Source of the DNA: Geosiphon pyriformis
Taxonomy: Eukaryota; Glomeromycota; Glomeromycetes; Archaeosporales; Geosiphonaceae
Direction of reading: 5' to 3'
NCBI GenBank assembly: GCA_016748015.1
Contig: JAAOMT010000295.1
Span: forward strand, 626,604 to 690,603
Length of the DNA stretch: 64,000 nucleotides
A program made the translations under genes and the position numbers. Shown in pieces: positions 48,646 to 60,575 of this stretch. Position 1 is the first letter of the stretch. Each line of letters opens with the position of its first letter. The notes below the pieces were generated by a model, which saw only the letters and a list, made by a program, of their open reading frames with translations, did not search any database and was not told the origin of the DNA.

Positions 48646-49955
48646 TCTCTCAAACCAAACCAACTTAATTATTAGTAACTCCTTCACAAACAAACACAAT
48701 AATGGACTTGGACAACTACTCTGTCTTAATGGAATTTTTGTATAAAAGACAATACCCACCAGAATACACTTGATAGCAAAGAGAACATTTGCACAAACAA
48801 TCAAATTTTTATTTGATCTGCCAGAACCAATTATATAAAAGAAACAAAAAAAATCCTAACTGCCCCCAAAGAGTCATCAGATTTGAAGAAAAAAAAATTG
48901 TAATATACAACATGCATACTGACTCATTAACTAGACACTTTAGAAAAACAAAAACAATTTATAAAACTTTAACTCACTATTATTGGCCTACCTTGGGAAA
49001 AAACATTGCTGAATACATCAAAACCTGTAACATCTGCCAGAGAAGAGGCAAACCCAATTGCAAAAAAATATCCATCTAATTTCTGTTGGTTAACTATTTG
49101 ACAGAATTAATATAGATGTTGTTAAACATTTAACAATAACTTCTGATGGCAATAGATACATTATTACAGTTATTGACTATCTTACAAAGTAGATAGAAAC
49201 AAGAGCCACTTCAGACCAAACAGCAGTCTCAATAGCCAATTTCATTTATGAAGATATTATTTGCCATTATGGCTGCTCCAAAGAACTTTTATCTGATAGA
49301 AGAAGAGCTTTTCTCAGTACATTAGTTGAAGTACTTTGCAAGAAAATGGGAATATGTTACAAACTTTCCTCCCCTTATCACTTCCAAACAAATGGCCTAG
49401 TTGAACATTTTAATAGAACATTATGTAAAACTTTAGCCAAAACCAGTGAAGAAACAAACTTATAAAACAAAGTACTGTTTTTAGCTTTGTTTGCTTATAG
49501 AACTGTGAATCATGACATAACAAGTTATGAACTTTTTTATTTGCTCTATAGATACATGACAACACCACCAATAAAAACTGACATTGAAACAATACTCATT
49601 GAAGAAATCACAATAGGAAATTACAAAAATATTTTGCAAAGAAGACTTGGTATTATTCTTGACTTCTTAATAGAAGCACAAATAATTGTTTTTGAAAAGA
49701 TAAAACAGTTTTAAGAAAAGCTTAAGAAAAAAAAAATCTATAAAACACTTTTTTTAAGTGTTGGTAACTTAGTATTAGAATACCATTCAGACAGAGACAA
49801 TGTCTATGGTAATAAATTTTCTAGCTAATGAAAAGAATCCTATATAGTCAACAAAGTTTTAAACAATAACTCTTATATTCTTCAAGATCAATCTGGAACA
49901 ATCTTCAATGATCATCCTGTTCATGGTACATGACTCAAAAAATATTATAAACGAC
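48646..49955 (+). pseudogene. A#1 integrase
   Basis: The zinc-binding N-terminus is in 48789-49079 (MHTDSLTRHF...KTCNICQRR). The core continues through frame changes, with SDRRRAF near 49294 and NGLVEHFNRTL near 49390-49425 (the terminal Glu of DDE). FAYRTVNHDITSYELFYLLY follows at 49487. The C-terminal part includes LEYHSDRDNVYGNKFSS (about 49776-49828) and ends near 49955. Several frameshifts are present. Confidence 0.72.
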
Positions 49956-49959
49956 CTGA

Positions 49960-50681
49960 TTGGCTGTCTGTTGTGGTAATACTGACCCAAATGATCAGCA
50001 AAAATCAAGTATAAATAAATATACTATTTCCAAAACAGAGGTATCTTTAATTAACATGAACAATTATTTTCTGGATCAAAACATCCAAAACGTTTTCTAT
50101 ATTTTTCATAAGTATTGGATCAAAAACTACCCAAATACTACTCTGATCATTGGAAAACAGACCACCATAATTGATAACAGTAGAACACATACTGTTATCA
50201 GACCAAAGAAAACTACTACCAGAAGAGAAAAAATTGGTAGTAAAATAGATAAATATCTGTTGGAAAGTATAACAGCAGCTATATTTCTACCTTCCAACAT
50301 AATTAGAAAAACACTCCAAGAAATTTTACTTATAGACAAAAACTTGTCATATGGAAGGCAATTAAAACTCTATGGTTACCTTGGTAAAATTATAAAGGAT
50401 ATGAAACTTATGAAAAAAACAACTTTAGAGATATAGGCAGAAATTTTGGACATTATATGGTTAAATGTTCCAAGAGTTTTAACTATTGCTAAAAGAGCCA
50501 AAACTCTAATACAAAGATTTGGTTTCTTGGATACAAAACTCATTTCACTTCAAATATTATATATCTTATCCACAAAAGATTTTAACAAACTAGTTAGCTT
50601 TTAGTTAGATAAAACTCTTCAAATAGATTACTCCATAAATAGCTTGATTTTACCAAAGCTCAATCTCTTTGGAGAGAATGA
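49960..50681 (+). pseudogene. A#1 extra 3' ORF, unknown function
   Basis: ATG 49960 opens a 158-codon piece that stops at a TAG (50434) where A#3 has Gln, then continues to about 50670. Features: Asn-rich start, a basic RPKKTTTRREKIGSK segment, DKYLLESITAAIF, and a helical stretch LIDKNLSYGRQLKLYGYLG. Conserved in A#2, A#3 and the decayed A#4. No membrane segment or known domain. The PPT GGAGAGAATGA (50671-50681) overlaps its end. Confidence 0.6.
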
Positions 50682-51374
50682 TGTTATAATTGAAACTTAT
50701 ACTTCTTATTAATTATCACATGTATTAGCCACTAATGTCATATAAATTAGCCACTCTATTTTTAAAAAGTAATTATTGACCTGATCAATGATCTGATCAT
50801 TGATCTGATCATTGGCTTAGTTGTTAATCTGATCATTGACCACTTTTGATAGCTATATAAGTGATAAATTTTTTAGCTATAAAAATGTATATTAGAAATT
50901 AAGAAAATCAAATAAATAAAATAACAACTTTCATCTCAATCATTCTTTTATTGCTAATTTCCCTTTCTCTATCTTCAAGTATCTAAACATTTTGGAATAA
51001 AAGATTACTTGTTGGTTATTTTTTTGCCTTTTTCCTGAAACGTATAATTGCAGCATTTGAAGATTATTGAATAAAACATGATTAAAGAGTACATCTAATA
51101 TCTGATATTGAATTTTAAGAGCACCAACATGAGGCATAGAATTATACCAGTGTGTAATCATTTGTTGACAGTATAGACTATCTCTCTATCTTCAAATTCC
51201 CCAGTTATTTTTGAAAAGTATAGTGACTGAGATATTTTATGAAACTGATCTCACACATTGAATCTATACTTATTTAATTCGCTCTTTAAAGTTGAATTCT
51301 CTTTGATTATTTGCATCACTCTACAATCCTGTTCTCTTTTGCTATCTATTAGCTTGTTATTTCAACTCATAACA
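50682..51374 (+). repeat. 3' LTR of A#1
   Basis: TGTTATAATTG...CTCATAACA, followed by GTAT. The 12-bp array at 50772-50843 has six units against five in the 5' LTR. Confidence 0.88.
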
Positions 51375-52016
51375 GTATTAGAAGCAAAAAAAGTAGTCAA
51401 TTAAATTTAAACAAATATTCAGACAAGTAATTAAAAATATCTTTTTCTTTACAAATAGTTATTATTACTTAAAGTAAAATTATATTAAATAAAATTACCC
51501 AATTTAAATTATTCACTTTATGTTATCATATACTGATTAAAACTTTTATCAAATTACACTTTATTTATAATTAATGCTGATAAAATCCGATTTTTAATTA
51601 CACTGAAACAATAGTTTTTGATTATAGCTATTGATAGAATACTAATTTCTTATTTTTTTTTATTTTTTTATTTTTATTTTTTATTTTTTTGTTGTTTACT
51701 AATTGATTAAAAAAATTAAGTGCTAAGATATTAACATTAAAAATAGCTTGGTAAAAGATCCATAAAACAAAAATAATGAACTCAAAAAAAAGATAGCTTA
51801 TCAGAAAGGCATAACTGCCAGATTAAACCAATTATTATACTAGAAAAAAAATTCATCAAAGAAATCATTAGTTAAATCTCTGTTTATTATACAAAAAACT
51901 TAATTAAAACCTTCAAATACTCAAAAATCTTCAAAAATTACTATTATTAACAGCTATTAAGCACCAAGTTACAGATTTGTTATTTATTTTAACATCTCAA
52001 ATAATTATTTGTAACA

Positions 52017-54337
52017 TTTAGTATTTTCTGTAAAATATAATTTAACAAAAAACAAGTATTATTAACAATCATTCAAAAAAGTAGCAGACCAAAAAATTAT
52101 AGAAGAAAATTACTTAAAATTTACAAAACTCTTATTTTAATATTACCAAACTTATTTTAGACTAACAAATATGTCACAAATTCTAATCAATTTATTTACA
52201 AACTACATAGCAGTCTGTTATAACAAATACATTCAATGTATTCAAATATTCTCCAAAATACAATTATATACATCAGAGATTTTGAATTGGCAGAATTCAA
52301 AACCAATTATGTCCAAGTCATAAATTTAGTCATAAATAGATTATCTGAATTAGATTTTAAGCTAAAACAATTTAGTAATTCTATTAACCAGAAATTAGAG
52401 AGATACTTAGCTAATAATCAAACAATTTATTAGCTTTTTTAATGTTACAGCAATTCAGAAAATTCCAATTGCTTTTAAAATCTATTACATTTATTATCAT
52501 TATTATCAAATCAATAGTGACAACAAAAAACACATAATTGTTACCATTGTAATAAAAAAAATTATCTAAAAACAGATTGCTACTTTAGATTTAATAACCA
52601 ACAATTAAAAAATCAATACCAAAATCTTAATCACAGATTTTAATTCCAGAATTATGCCAACAATTTGTTATTAGAATTATATTCATATCAGCCACATTAC
52701 TCCCAAATAATATAACAACCAATATACTTATTTTCAGTATATTAAATTTTAATATTAGTAATATATCAGCTATAGCCACAAATTATTTATTAATTCTAAC
52801 AAATTCAAATACTGTCACAAAACTTAACTTATATGTTAACTAAAAACCAAAAACCAAGAATCACATACACTTAACAAAATTAGAGATCAGTAATAGTTAT
52901 ACACCAATCAATTTTTAGTTTCTCAAACCAGCTATCAAGATCATGCCAATAGAGTTTGAGAAATAGATACATTCAAAACCTGAATTTGCAGAATTATTTA
53001 AGTTTTTTGGTTATCCAAGAAAACAACTCATTTAACAACTTGGAAACTAACCCAATACTATTTATTAACAACAGTCTATTAGCAATAGTTACCAAAGACA
53101 AATTATTTGCAGCCATTTTTTTTTTGAATTAGAAGAATCTTTAACAATACTTTTTTTTAGTGGAGTTATCCTTAATACCAAACAATTATTACTATATATA
53201 CTAATACTAAAATTAATAACTACTCTATTAAATTAATTCTTAATAATGAATTAGCAGATAATATTATCACATGACAACTTATAGACCAATTAAGTTGCTA
53301 AGTTAATTAAGCTATCAGCACCAGAATTATTATAGCTAATAGAATAATAAAAACTTTTATTGATAAAATCAATAACTTTTCTTTCAAAATTAATAGTATT
53401 ATTACACCAATTAAAGTTTTGATAATAAAAGCCACACAATATCAAGTTTTTATTAGTAATAACTGACTGTTCAAGACCAATGCTATATTTGACTGAACTA
53501 TATTAAAGCTACAGCTTAATCAAAATAGTTAGCAAACTTAGATACCAGCTATTTACAGCCATTTCAAAACAAATACCACCATTCAATTACTACTAATTGA
53601 GTTCAAAAAAAAATAAACAAACCTATTTGGAAAGTTTATTAAGTTTTGTAGACTAAAGATAATCACAATAAGCTACCATTAATACTTTTTTGAAATAACA
53701 AGAGAAAAAAAAAGAGAATAAATTACAAGCCATCATTTCTACAGAAGAAATAAATAACAGTTAACATGTTTTATACTCATTGGAACCAAAAAAAAACCAC
53801 TTTACTACCAAGATTTAATACTTATTCAAAAAGAACAAGAGCAACATTTAGAATAATTAAACACTAAACTTTGTAAATATTGCCTAATTCTAGGTAAATT
53901 TGAATATTATAATAATTATAACTTTATTTACAATTTGCTATCACATATAATTTATTTAATTTCTGAAGAAAAAAACCAATCAGTGAGTATGCTTCAGAAT
54001 TAGAATCAAAATTCAATCACAATTTAGACTTTGATAATAATGATAACAATAATTCCAATATTATTCACTATAGCAATAATAATAACAATAATTTAAACTC
54101 CAATTATAATTCTAAACAATATATTGTACTTCCAGATCTTTCAAAAAAGCAGGAACTTAAATGATTTAGCAATAATGATAAAAATATCATATCAAAACAT
54201 GTGTATAATACTAATGCAAAGTTTGATCTTAGATATCTCAAAAAAACTGCCATCAGATTGAAATTTTACTTACATATTAGTATAGATTTAAAAAATTTAG
54301 AAGATTTCAATAAAGCTTAATATTAAAAAAAAAATAA
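52017..54337 (+). pseudogene. C#1 internal region: gag, protease and partial dUTPase remnants
   Basis: Gag: a clean piece at 52236-52433 contains RDFELAEFKTNYVQVINLVI, similar to NFESAEQEANHTQAVNLAI of B#1. Protease: about 53200-53480, with an LILNNELADNII-like active site in which DSG is lost. dUTPase: about 54120-54320, with DLSKKQELKWF and NAKFDL, matching the B#1 stretch around motif 1. Sequence then jumps to the PPT-like A run. All frames are broken. Family C is therefore a relative of B with diverged LTRs. Confidence 0.65.
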
Positions 54338-55175
54338 TGTTACTTATAAAAATTAAAAATTATAACAATAAGTAAAATAACCAATCAGAAATAAACATAG
54401 TAAAAAGAGAAATTCTGGAATTTCTCTTAAGAAATTGTAAGATTTTAGAATTTTTTTTAAAAAAATTAAAGGATTTCAAAGAATTTTATATAACATAAAT
54501 TATATATATATATAGTGAGAGTATTAAAAGCAGAAAAAGTATTCAATTTAGAATTCAAGAGAAAATTCAATTTAATTTAGAATAACAATACTCTTTTCTT
54601 TAAAAGATAGTTTTTTATAACTTAAAATAGAAGCATTTTTATATTAATAAAATTATCTATTATTATCAAATCTATGTTATTATCATTTGATTAAAGAAAT
54701 ATTAATCTATTTTACTCTATTAACATTTCATATTAATAGAATTTAATACTTAACTATACTAGAATAATAGATCTTAAATATGACTATTAACAAGATATTA
54801 ATTTTTTATTTTTTATTATTTTTTTTTATTATTTTTTTTCTTTTGTTTCGTTTTTTTGTTGTTTATTAATTGAGAAAAAAGATTAAGTACTAAATAATTA
54901 ATATCAAAAATAGTCTAATAAAAAACTCAGAAACAAGAGTAAAAACTTAAAAATAGCTTATCAAAAAAACATAACTGCCAGAATAAACCAGCCATCATGC
55001 TAAAGAAAAAAATTCATAAAAAAATTCATTAATTAAATATCTGTTTATTATACAAAAAACTTAACCAAAACCTTTAAACTCCAAAAATATTAGAAATTAC
55101 CAATATTTCTAGCTATTGAGCATTAAGTTACAAGTTTGTTATTTGTTTCAACACCTTAAATAATCATCTATAATA
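54338..55175 (+). repeat. 3' LTR of C#1 (subtype C1)
   Basis: TGTTACTTATAA...CTATAATA, with TATATATATATAG near 54509. It is followed without any duplication by minus-strand C protease sequence, which marks a rearrangement breakpoint at 55175/55176. Confidence 0.72.
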
Positions 55176-58100
55176 TTATTAATCTTGCCAATAGGAGTTT
55201 TAGTTGCTCTATTTGCAGTAATAATTCTGGCACTGACAGCTTGATCAACTTAATAACTTAATTGGTTCATAAGTTGTTATGTGATAATATTGTTTGCTAA
55301 TCTATTATCAAGAATTAACTTAATAAATTGGTTATTGGCTTTAATATTAGTATATATGATGATAATAAGTTTGGTATTAAGAATAGTTCTATTAAATAAT
55401 AAATTTTTTGATTGATTTTTCAACTCAAATAAGAAGATAATAGCTAATAATTTATCTTTTATAATAGTTGCTAGTAAGATATTATTAGTTAATAGTTGTG
55501 TTAATGATTTTGAATTATTAGATTAAGCATTTTTTGGGGTAACTAAGAGACTTAAATAGCTTTAAGAATTCAGATTTTGAGTGTACTTACCTCCTAAACT
55601 CCATTGACATAATTTTAATAACTGGTTTAATAAACTGGAAATTAGTTGATATATTATTATTGTTGATCTTTAATTCTGTTAGATGTAAGTAATTTTTGGT
55701 CTTGGATTTTTGGTTAATATTAATACAATATTTTGGGGTGGTGCTTGAATTTGTTGAGATTAATAAATTATTTGTGACTATAAAGCTTAATAAATTACTA
55801 GTGCTAAAATCTGATAAATAGAAAGTAAGTATATTGATTATTGCATTATTGAAATATAATAAAACTAATATTAATATTGTTTAATTAAGTTGTTAATGTA
55901 ATTTGGGTGTTTGAAATTAGCAATTGAGATTTTTATATTGGTTTTTAATTATAAATTATTAGACTTGAAATAACAATCTGCTTTTAGATAGTTTTGTTTA
56001 TTATAGTAGTTAGTAATTACATATTTTTTGTTATTACAATTAATTTGCTAATAATGATAACAAATATGATTAATTTTAAAAGTGATTGGAGTTTTTTTGA
56101 TTGTTATAACATTGTAAAAATTAATAAATTGCTAAATTGTTAGCTAAGTATCTCTCTAATTTTTGATTAATTAAATTATTAAATTGTTTTAGCTTAGAAT
56201 CTAGTTTAGATGATTTGTTTATTACTAAGTTGATGACTTAGACATAATTGGCTTCAAGTTCAATTAATTCAAAATTTTTGGCATATATAACTGTGTCTTG
56301 AAAAGTATTTGGGTGCATTAAACAAAAAAATACTGTATAATTCATAAATAAATTAATTTAAAATCTGTAATATTACTTATAAAAAAAGTACAAGAAAAAA
56401 AGTAGGAAAAACAAATAAAAAATAGACCAATAAAAGAATAGTACTTAGCAAATAAACACAATCAGAAAATTATAACATATTGCTTAGCAATATGCATATT
56501 GTCAGTAAATTATGACATACTGCTTAGCAATAAACATATTATTAGAGAAAATAGGGCACATTGCTTAAGAAAAGGCAAAATTTTGTATAATAAAAATTAT
56601 ATATATATAGCAGAAGTATTAGAAACAAGAAAAACAGATTTGATACAGACAAAATCAATAAAACTCATTAATTACTTAATACTTCTTTCTTTAAAAAGTA
56701 GTTTTTTATAACTTGAAATAGAATTAATTCACATATTAATAAAATATCAATTATTAACTAAAATCTATGTTACTATTACTTGATTAAAAAAGATTAATTA
56801 ATTTCATGTTATTAATATTCAATATTAATAGAATCCAATACTTAACCACACTAGACCAATAATTTTTAATTATAGCTATTAACAGAATACTAATTTTTTA
56901 TTTTTTATTTTATTTTTTATTTTTATTTTTATTTTTTTTTGTTTTATTTCTTTGTTGTTTACTAATTGATTAAAAAAATTAAGTACTGAGTATTTGATGT
57001 CAAGAATAGTCTGATAAAAAACCTGAAAATAAAGGTAGAAATTTAAGAATAGCTTACCAAAAAGACATAACTATCAGAATAAACCAGCTATCATGTTAAA
57101 AAAAAAGATTTACAGAAGAAATTCTTAATTGAATTTTTGTTTATTATACAAAAAACTCAACCAAAATTTTTAGACTCCAAAATTTTCAGAAATTATTAAT
57201 ATCATCAACTATTGAGCACTATATTACAAATTTGTTATTTGTTTTAACACCCCAAATAATTATCTGTAACAATAATACTGTAAAGTAATCAGCATTAATT
57301 GCTTGAATTTGACACAGATTTTTGTAGAAATGCCCTAAGTAAATAGTAACTGCTTTAATATTATCTTGTTTAATTATGGTAAAACTAGTTAACAAATAAT
57401 TAATTCTATTATTATTACTAAAATACTGTAAAAATATGGTTTTAAATATTTTAAATCTTGGGTTTGTTTATAAGATTTTGATATTACAAGTTGGCAGTAT
57501 TTTGTAAAAAATAAAGAATTGCTTAAAAAGTTTTGATATTATCCTATCTATTGGCTGTAATAGCTTTTGTTATATTATTAAGTGATGTTTAAGTATTTTT
57601 TTCTTCATTGGTAAATTTTTCAAGCTTGGCAATTAATGTATATGTTATTTGTACAAGTTGTTGTTATTGTGGTTATTGCTAAACAGCAATTAATATTATT
57701 GGCAGTTAATTAATTGAGATAACTAAAAATAAGTTTTGTGAAAAAATAAAAGTGAAGTTTGGATTGTTTGGGTTTGGTTGAGTTTGAACTTTCAGATTAT
57801 TTAGAATCATATTTTAATTATTATTTTTTTAATTGCTGTTTTTTTCTTTGGAGTCAATGTTTGTCTAATTACTAATAAATTCAAAATTTGGTTAAAGTGG
57901 CAGTAATTAAAGTCTTAATAGTATTAATAGTTGTAATTTAAATCTTTTAAAAAAATTACTATAGGTTCTTAATAATTTGGCTTTTTCTTAATTATTTTAA
58001 AATAGTACTTTAGATAATAGTATTTTTGATATAGGTGTGGTTATTGATGTTATTTGAATAGTGCTTTCAAGCATGTGATAATATGATAAATTGATAAATA

Positions 58101-58458
58101 AAACAACTCTTGATTTTTTTCAAATAAATAGTTGTATTTTTTTTGGAATTTCTATTGGGGTTTGTAGCTTCTTTTTTTTTTGTTAGCAAAAATAATAAGA
58201 AATTTCTGTTTAGTATAATTTTTAATTTCGCAATTTATTATTATTATTATTAAGACAAAATTATGATTTTGTGAAAAGAAGACTAATTTTGCTGACCAAT
58301 AATTATTCATTAATTTCAGATGAGTTTAATAATATTAGAATAAAAATATTGTGAATTTTAAATAATTTGTTTCTATTACTTCTAATTTTGCCACTTTTTT
58401 GAATAGTTAATATTAGTACTAATTTTTTATTAGATTATATCTTATAAGGAGCATTAAA
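55176..58458 (-). pseudogene. C#2 gag and protease remnants
   Basis: On the minus strand, 57430-57272 reads like FTIIKQDNIKAVTIYL, parallel to B#1 gag FSIIKQKDHKTVTTYL. Beyond the solo LTR, 56340-56140 gives HPNTFQDTVIYAKNFELIE. The protease part (55430-55180) corresponds to C#1 53220-53370. No open frame of useful length remains. Confidence 0.6.
56371..57271 (+). repeat. Solo C LTR (subtype C2) in C#2 gag
   Basis: TATTACTTATAA...CTGTAACA, flanked by GTAA (56367-56370) and ATAA (57272-57275), a duplication with one G-to-A change. It has about three 40-bp units at 56440-56570 with AGCAATATGCATATTG-type cores. C#2 gag resumes exactly after it. Confidence 0.72.
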
Positions 58459-59290
58459 TATTACAAATAATTATTTAAGATGTTAAAACAAATAATAAAC
58501 CTGTAATATAATACTTAATAGCTAAGTATAATAGTAGTTTTTGAAGATTTTGAAGTTTAAAAATTTTGGTTAAGTTTTTTATATAATAAACAGAGATTTA
58601 AATAATAGTTTTTTTCTTTAGTGTAATGGCCAGTTTATTTTAACAGTTATGCCTTTCTGGTAAGCTATTCTTAAGTTTTTTACTCTTGTTTTTAGGTTTT
58701 TTACCAGGCTATTCTTAATGTTAATTATTCAACACTTAATTTTTTTTAATTAATTAGTAAACAACAAAGAAAACAAAACAAAAAAAATAAAAAAAGAAAT
58801 AAAAAATTAGTATTCTGTTAATAGCCATGATTAAGAACTATTGGCCTAATATAATTAAGTATTAAATTTTATCAACATAAAAAGTTGATAATATAGAATT
58901 AATTAATATTTCTTAATTAAGCAATAAAAATATGAGTTTGGATAATAATAGATGTTTTATTAATATGGATATAATTTTATTTTATGTTATAGAAAACTAT
59001 TTTTAAAAAGAAAAGTATTAAATAATTATTTGTTTTTAATTACTGTCTTGTATTTAAATTTTAAATAAATAATTTTTTTGTTTTTAATACTCTTATTATA
59101 TATACATAATTCATATTATATAAAATTTTTAAAATTCTTCAATTCTTTTGAAAAAAATTCTGCAATTTCTTAAGAGAAATTCTGGAATTCTGTAATTTCT
59201 TAAAAAAAATCTTAAAATTTCTCTTTTTACTATATTTTTTTCTTATTGGCTATTTTTTTATTATTATGATTTTTATTTCTATAAATAACA
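58459..59290 (-). repeat. 5' LTR of C#2 (subtype C1)
   Basis: TATTACAAATAA...TAAATAACA on the plus strand, 832 bp, reverse complement of the other C1 LTRs. The outer flank (59291-59304) is family B ORF3 sequence. Confidence 0.7.
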
Positions 59291-59304
59291 ATAGTTGTAT
59301 ATAC

Positions 59305-60173
59305 TATTACTCATAGAATATAGGAAGTATATTAGCATATAAATTAGCCAATCAAAAGAAGCCATAGTAAATGTGAAATTTCAGGATTCCTCTCAAAGGA
59401 ATTGCAGGATTCCAAGAATTTCAGGATTCTCATATAAAGAATCACAGGATTCCAGAATTCTAGGATTCCTCTTAAAAGAATTGCAGGATTCTAGGAATCC
59501 CAAAATTTCTTGTAAAGAATTGAGGAATTGAGAAATCTCAATTATGTATATATATCAGTAATATTAAAAGTAGAAAAAGACAGACCTTTTAGTTTAGATT
59601 TGATCTAAGCAATCTTCTATATTACAAATATCAAATAAATAATTATTTACTATCTCAAATCTACTCTTCACTATTAACACTTTATGTTGATAATAATTGA
59701 TACTTAAACACACTGGAACAACAGCTTTTGATCACGGCTATTGATGGAATACTAACTTTTATCATCTTGGCTTATTTTTTTATTTTTTTTTATTTTTTTT
59801 ATTTTTTTTTATTTTTTTTGTTGTGTACTGATTGATTAAAGGATTAAAGCACTGAGTTATTGACATCAAGGATTGCCTGGTAAAAGACCTCTGCAAGTAG
59901 GTAGAGCATATAAAAGAATTATGGATTACTTACCAGAGAAGTACTGGCCATCAAGTTGAAGAAAAAAATTGACAGAATTGCGATTCTGGGAAACTACAAA
60001 TAAACAATTATTGAATCTCTGTTCATTATACAAAGGATTCAACAAAAAACCCTTCCAATCACAATACCTTTAGATTACAATACTTTCAGATTACTATCAT
60101 TATGAATAGCTTCCAAACATTATATTACAGGTTTTGTTATTTGATTTAAGACTCCAAATAATCATCTGTAACA
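59305..60173 (+). repeat. Solo C LTR (subtype C1) in B#2 ORF3
   Basis: TATTACTCATAG...CTGTAACA, less decayed than its neighbours. Flanks are ATAC (59301-59304) and ATGT (60174-60177), compatible with one original ATGC after a G-to-A and a C-to-T change. It contains six AGGATTC motifs at 59378-59530 and a TATATATAT box near 59546. Confidence 0.65.
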
Positions 60174-60575
60174 ATGTTTAACAAAATTAAAGAAGCTTTA
60201 AATAAGCTAATTATAAAATCAATAATAAGAGAGCAGACATTAAAAATCTCCAAAAAATGGAAAAAAAAACTTTTATTAATATACTAGTTCTTTAAAATTA
60301 ATAAAAAATTAAATCTACAAATATTATACTTAAATATTAACAAACAAATATTCAACAGAAAAGCTTTCAAACAAGTAAAAAAATTTATCAAGAAAAACAA
60401 CTTAATTCTATATTATAAAACAACATATTGATTGTATTCAGTATTTAAATATTGTTTAGTTATACTATTAAACAATTCACTAAAAGTTATTACAATTAAC
60501 AAAATAGAACAAATAACAAATTCACAGTTTGAAGATTTATAAAAAGCAATATTTAACACAATAATTGAATATTAT
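60174..60575 (+). pseudogene. B#2 ORF3 remnant, fragment 4
   Basis: Together with 59291-59304 it aligns with B#1 ORF3 (about 27785-28205): KEALNKL-like start, then stretches parallel to VEKFVGKNNLTLYYKAAY and VNSIEQITNQQFKDL of B#1. It breaks near 60575 inside an A run, where LINE sequence starts. The 3' LTR of B#2 is absent. Confidence 0.68.

Larger units (their letters stand above)
43679..51374 (+). mobile_element. Family A element A#1, structurally complete (7.7 kb)
   Basis: LTRs 43679-44355 (677 bp) and 50682-51374 (693 bp), with GTAT duplications at 43675-43678 and 51375-51378. It lies inside the C#1 5' LTR. Gag is in one frame; pol starts in the -1 frame. RT keeps the YLDD box. Stops and frameshifts in every ORF show that it is inactive. 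Confidence 0.88.
43483..52016 (+). repeat. 5' LTR of C#1 (subtype C1), split by A#1
   Basis: It starts TATTACTTATAG and ends TTTGTAACA. The halves join to about 834 bp, matching the 838-bp 3' LTR. The first half has repeated AGAATT/AAATTC-type blocks near 43530-43640. A degenerate primer-binding sequence (TTTAGTATTTTCTGTAAAAT) follows at 52017. Confidence 0.7.
43483..55175 (+). mobile_element. Family C element C#1, deletion derivative, interrupted by A#1
   Basis: The 5' LTR is 43483-43678 plus 51375-52016. The internal region is only 2.3 kb (52017-54337) and the 3' LTR is 54338-55175. A PPT-like AAAAAAAAAATAA precedes the 3' LTR, so this end looks genuine. Gag, protease and part of a dUTPase are present; RT, RNase H and integrase are absent. 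The left flank is ACAG and the right flank TTAT, so no target duplication remains. Confidence 0.7.
55176..59290 (-). mobile_element. Family C element C#2, minus strand, 3' half missing
   Basis: From right to left: 5' LTR 58459-59290, primer-binding region (TTTAATGCTCCTTATAAG on the minus strand, 58441-58458), gag (58440-57272 and 56370-55900) and protease to 55176. A solo C LTR interrupts gag. The element stops in the protease at 55176, next to the C#1 LTR; its dUTPase and later genes are absent. Confidence 0.68.

Noticed and set aside
54338-59290. Single palindromic element made of two inverted C halves
   Set aside because: The central LTR belongs to C#1 by its PPT, and the C#2 part lacks an LTR at the joint. 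Two separate insertions plus a deletion fit better.
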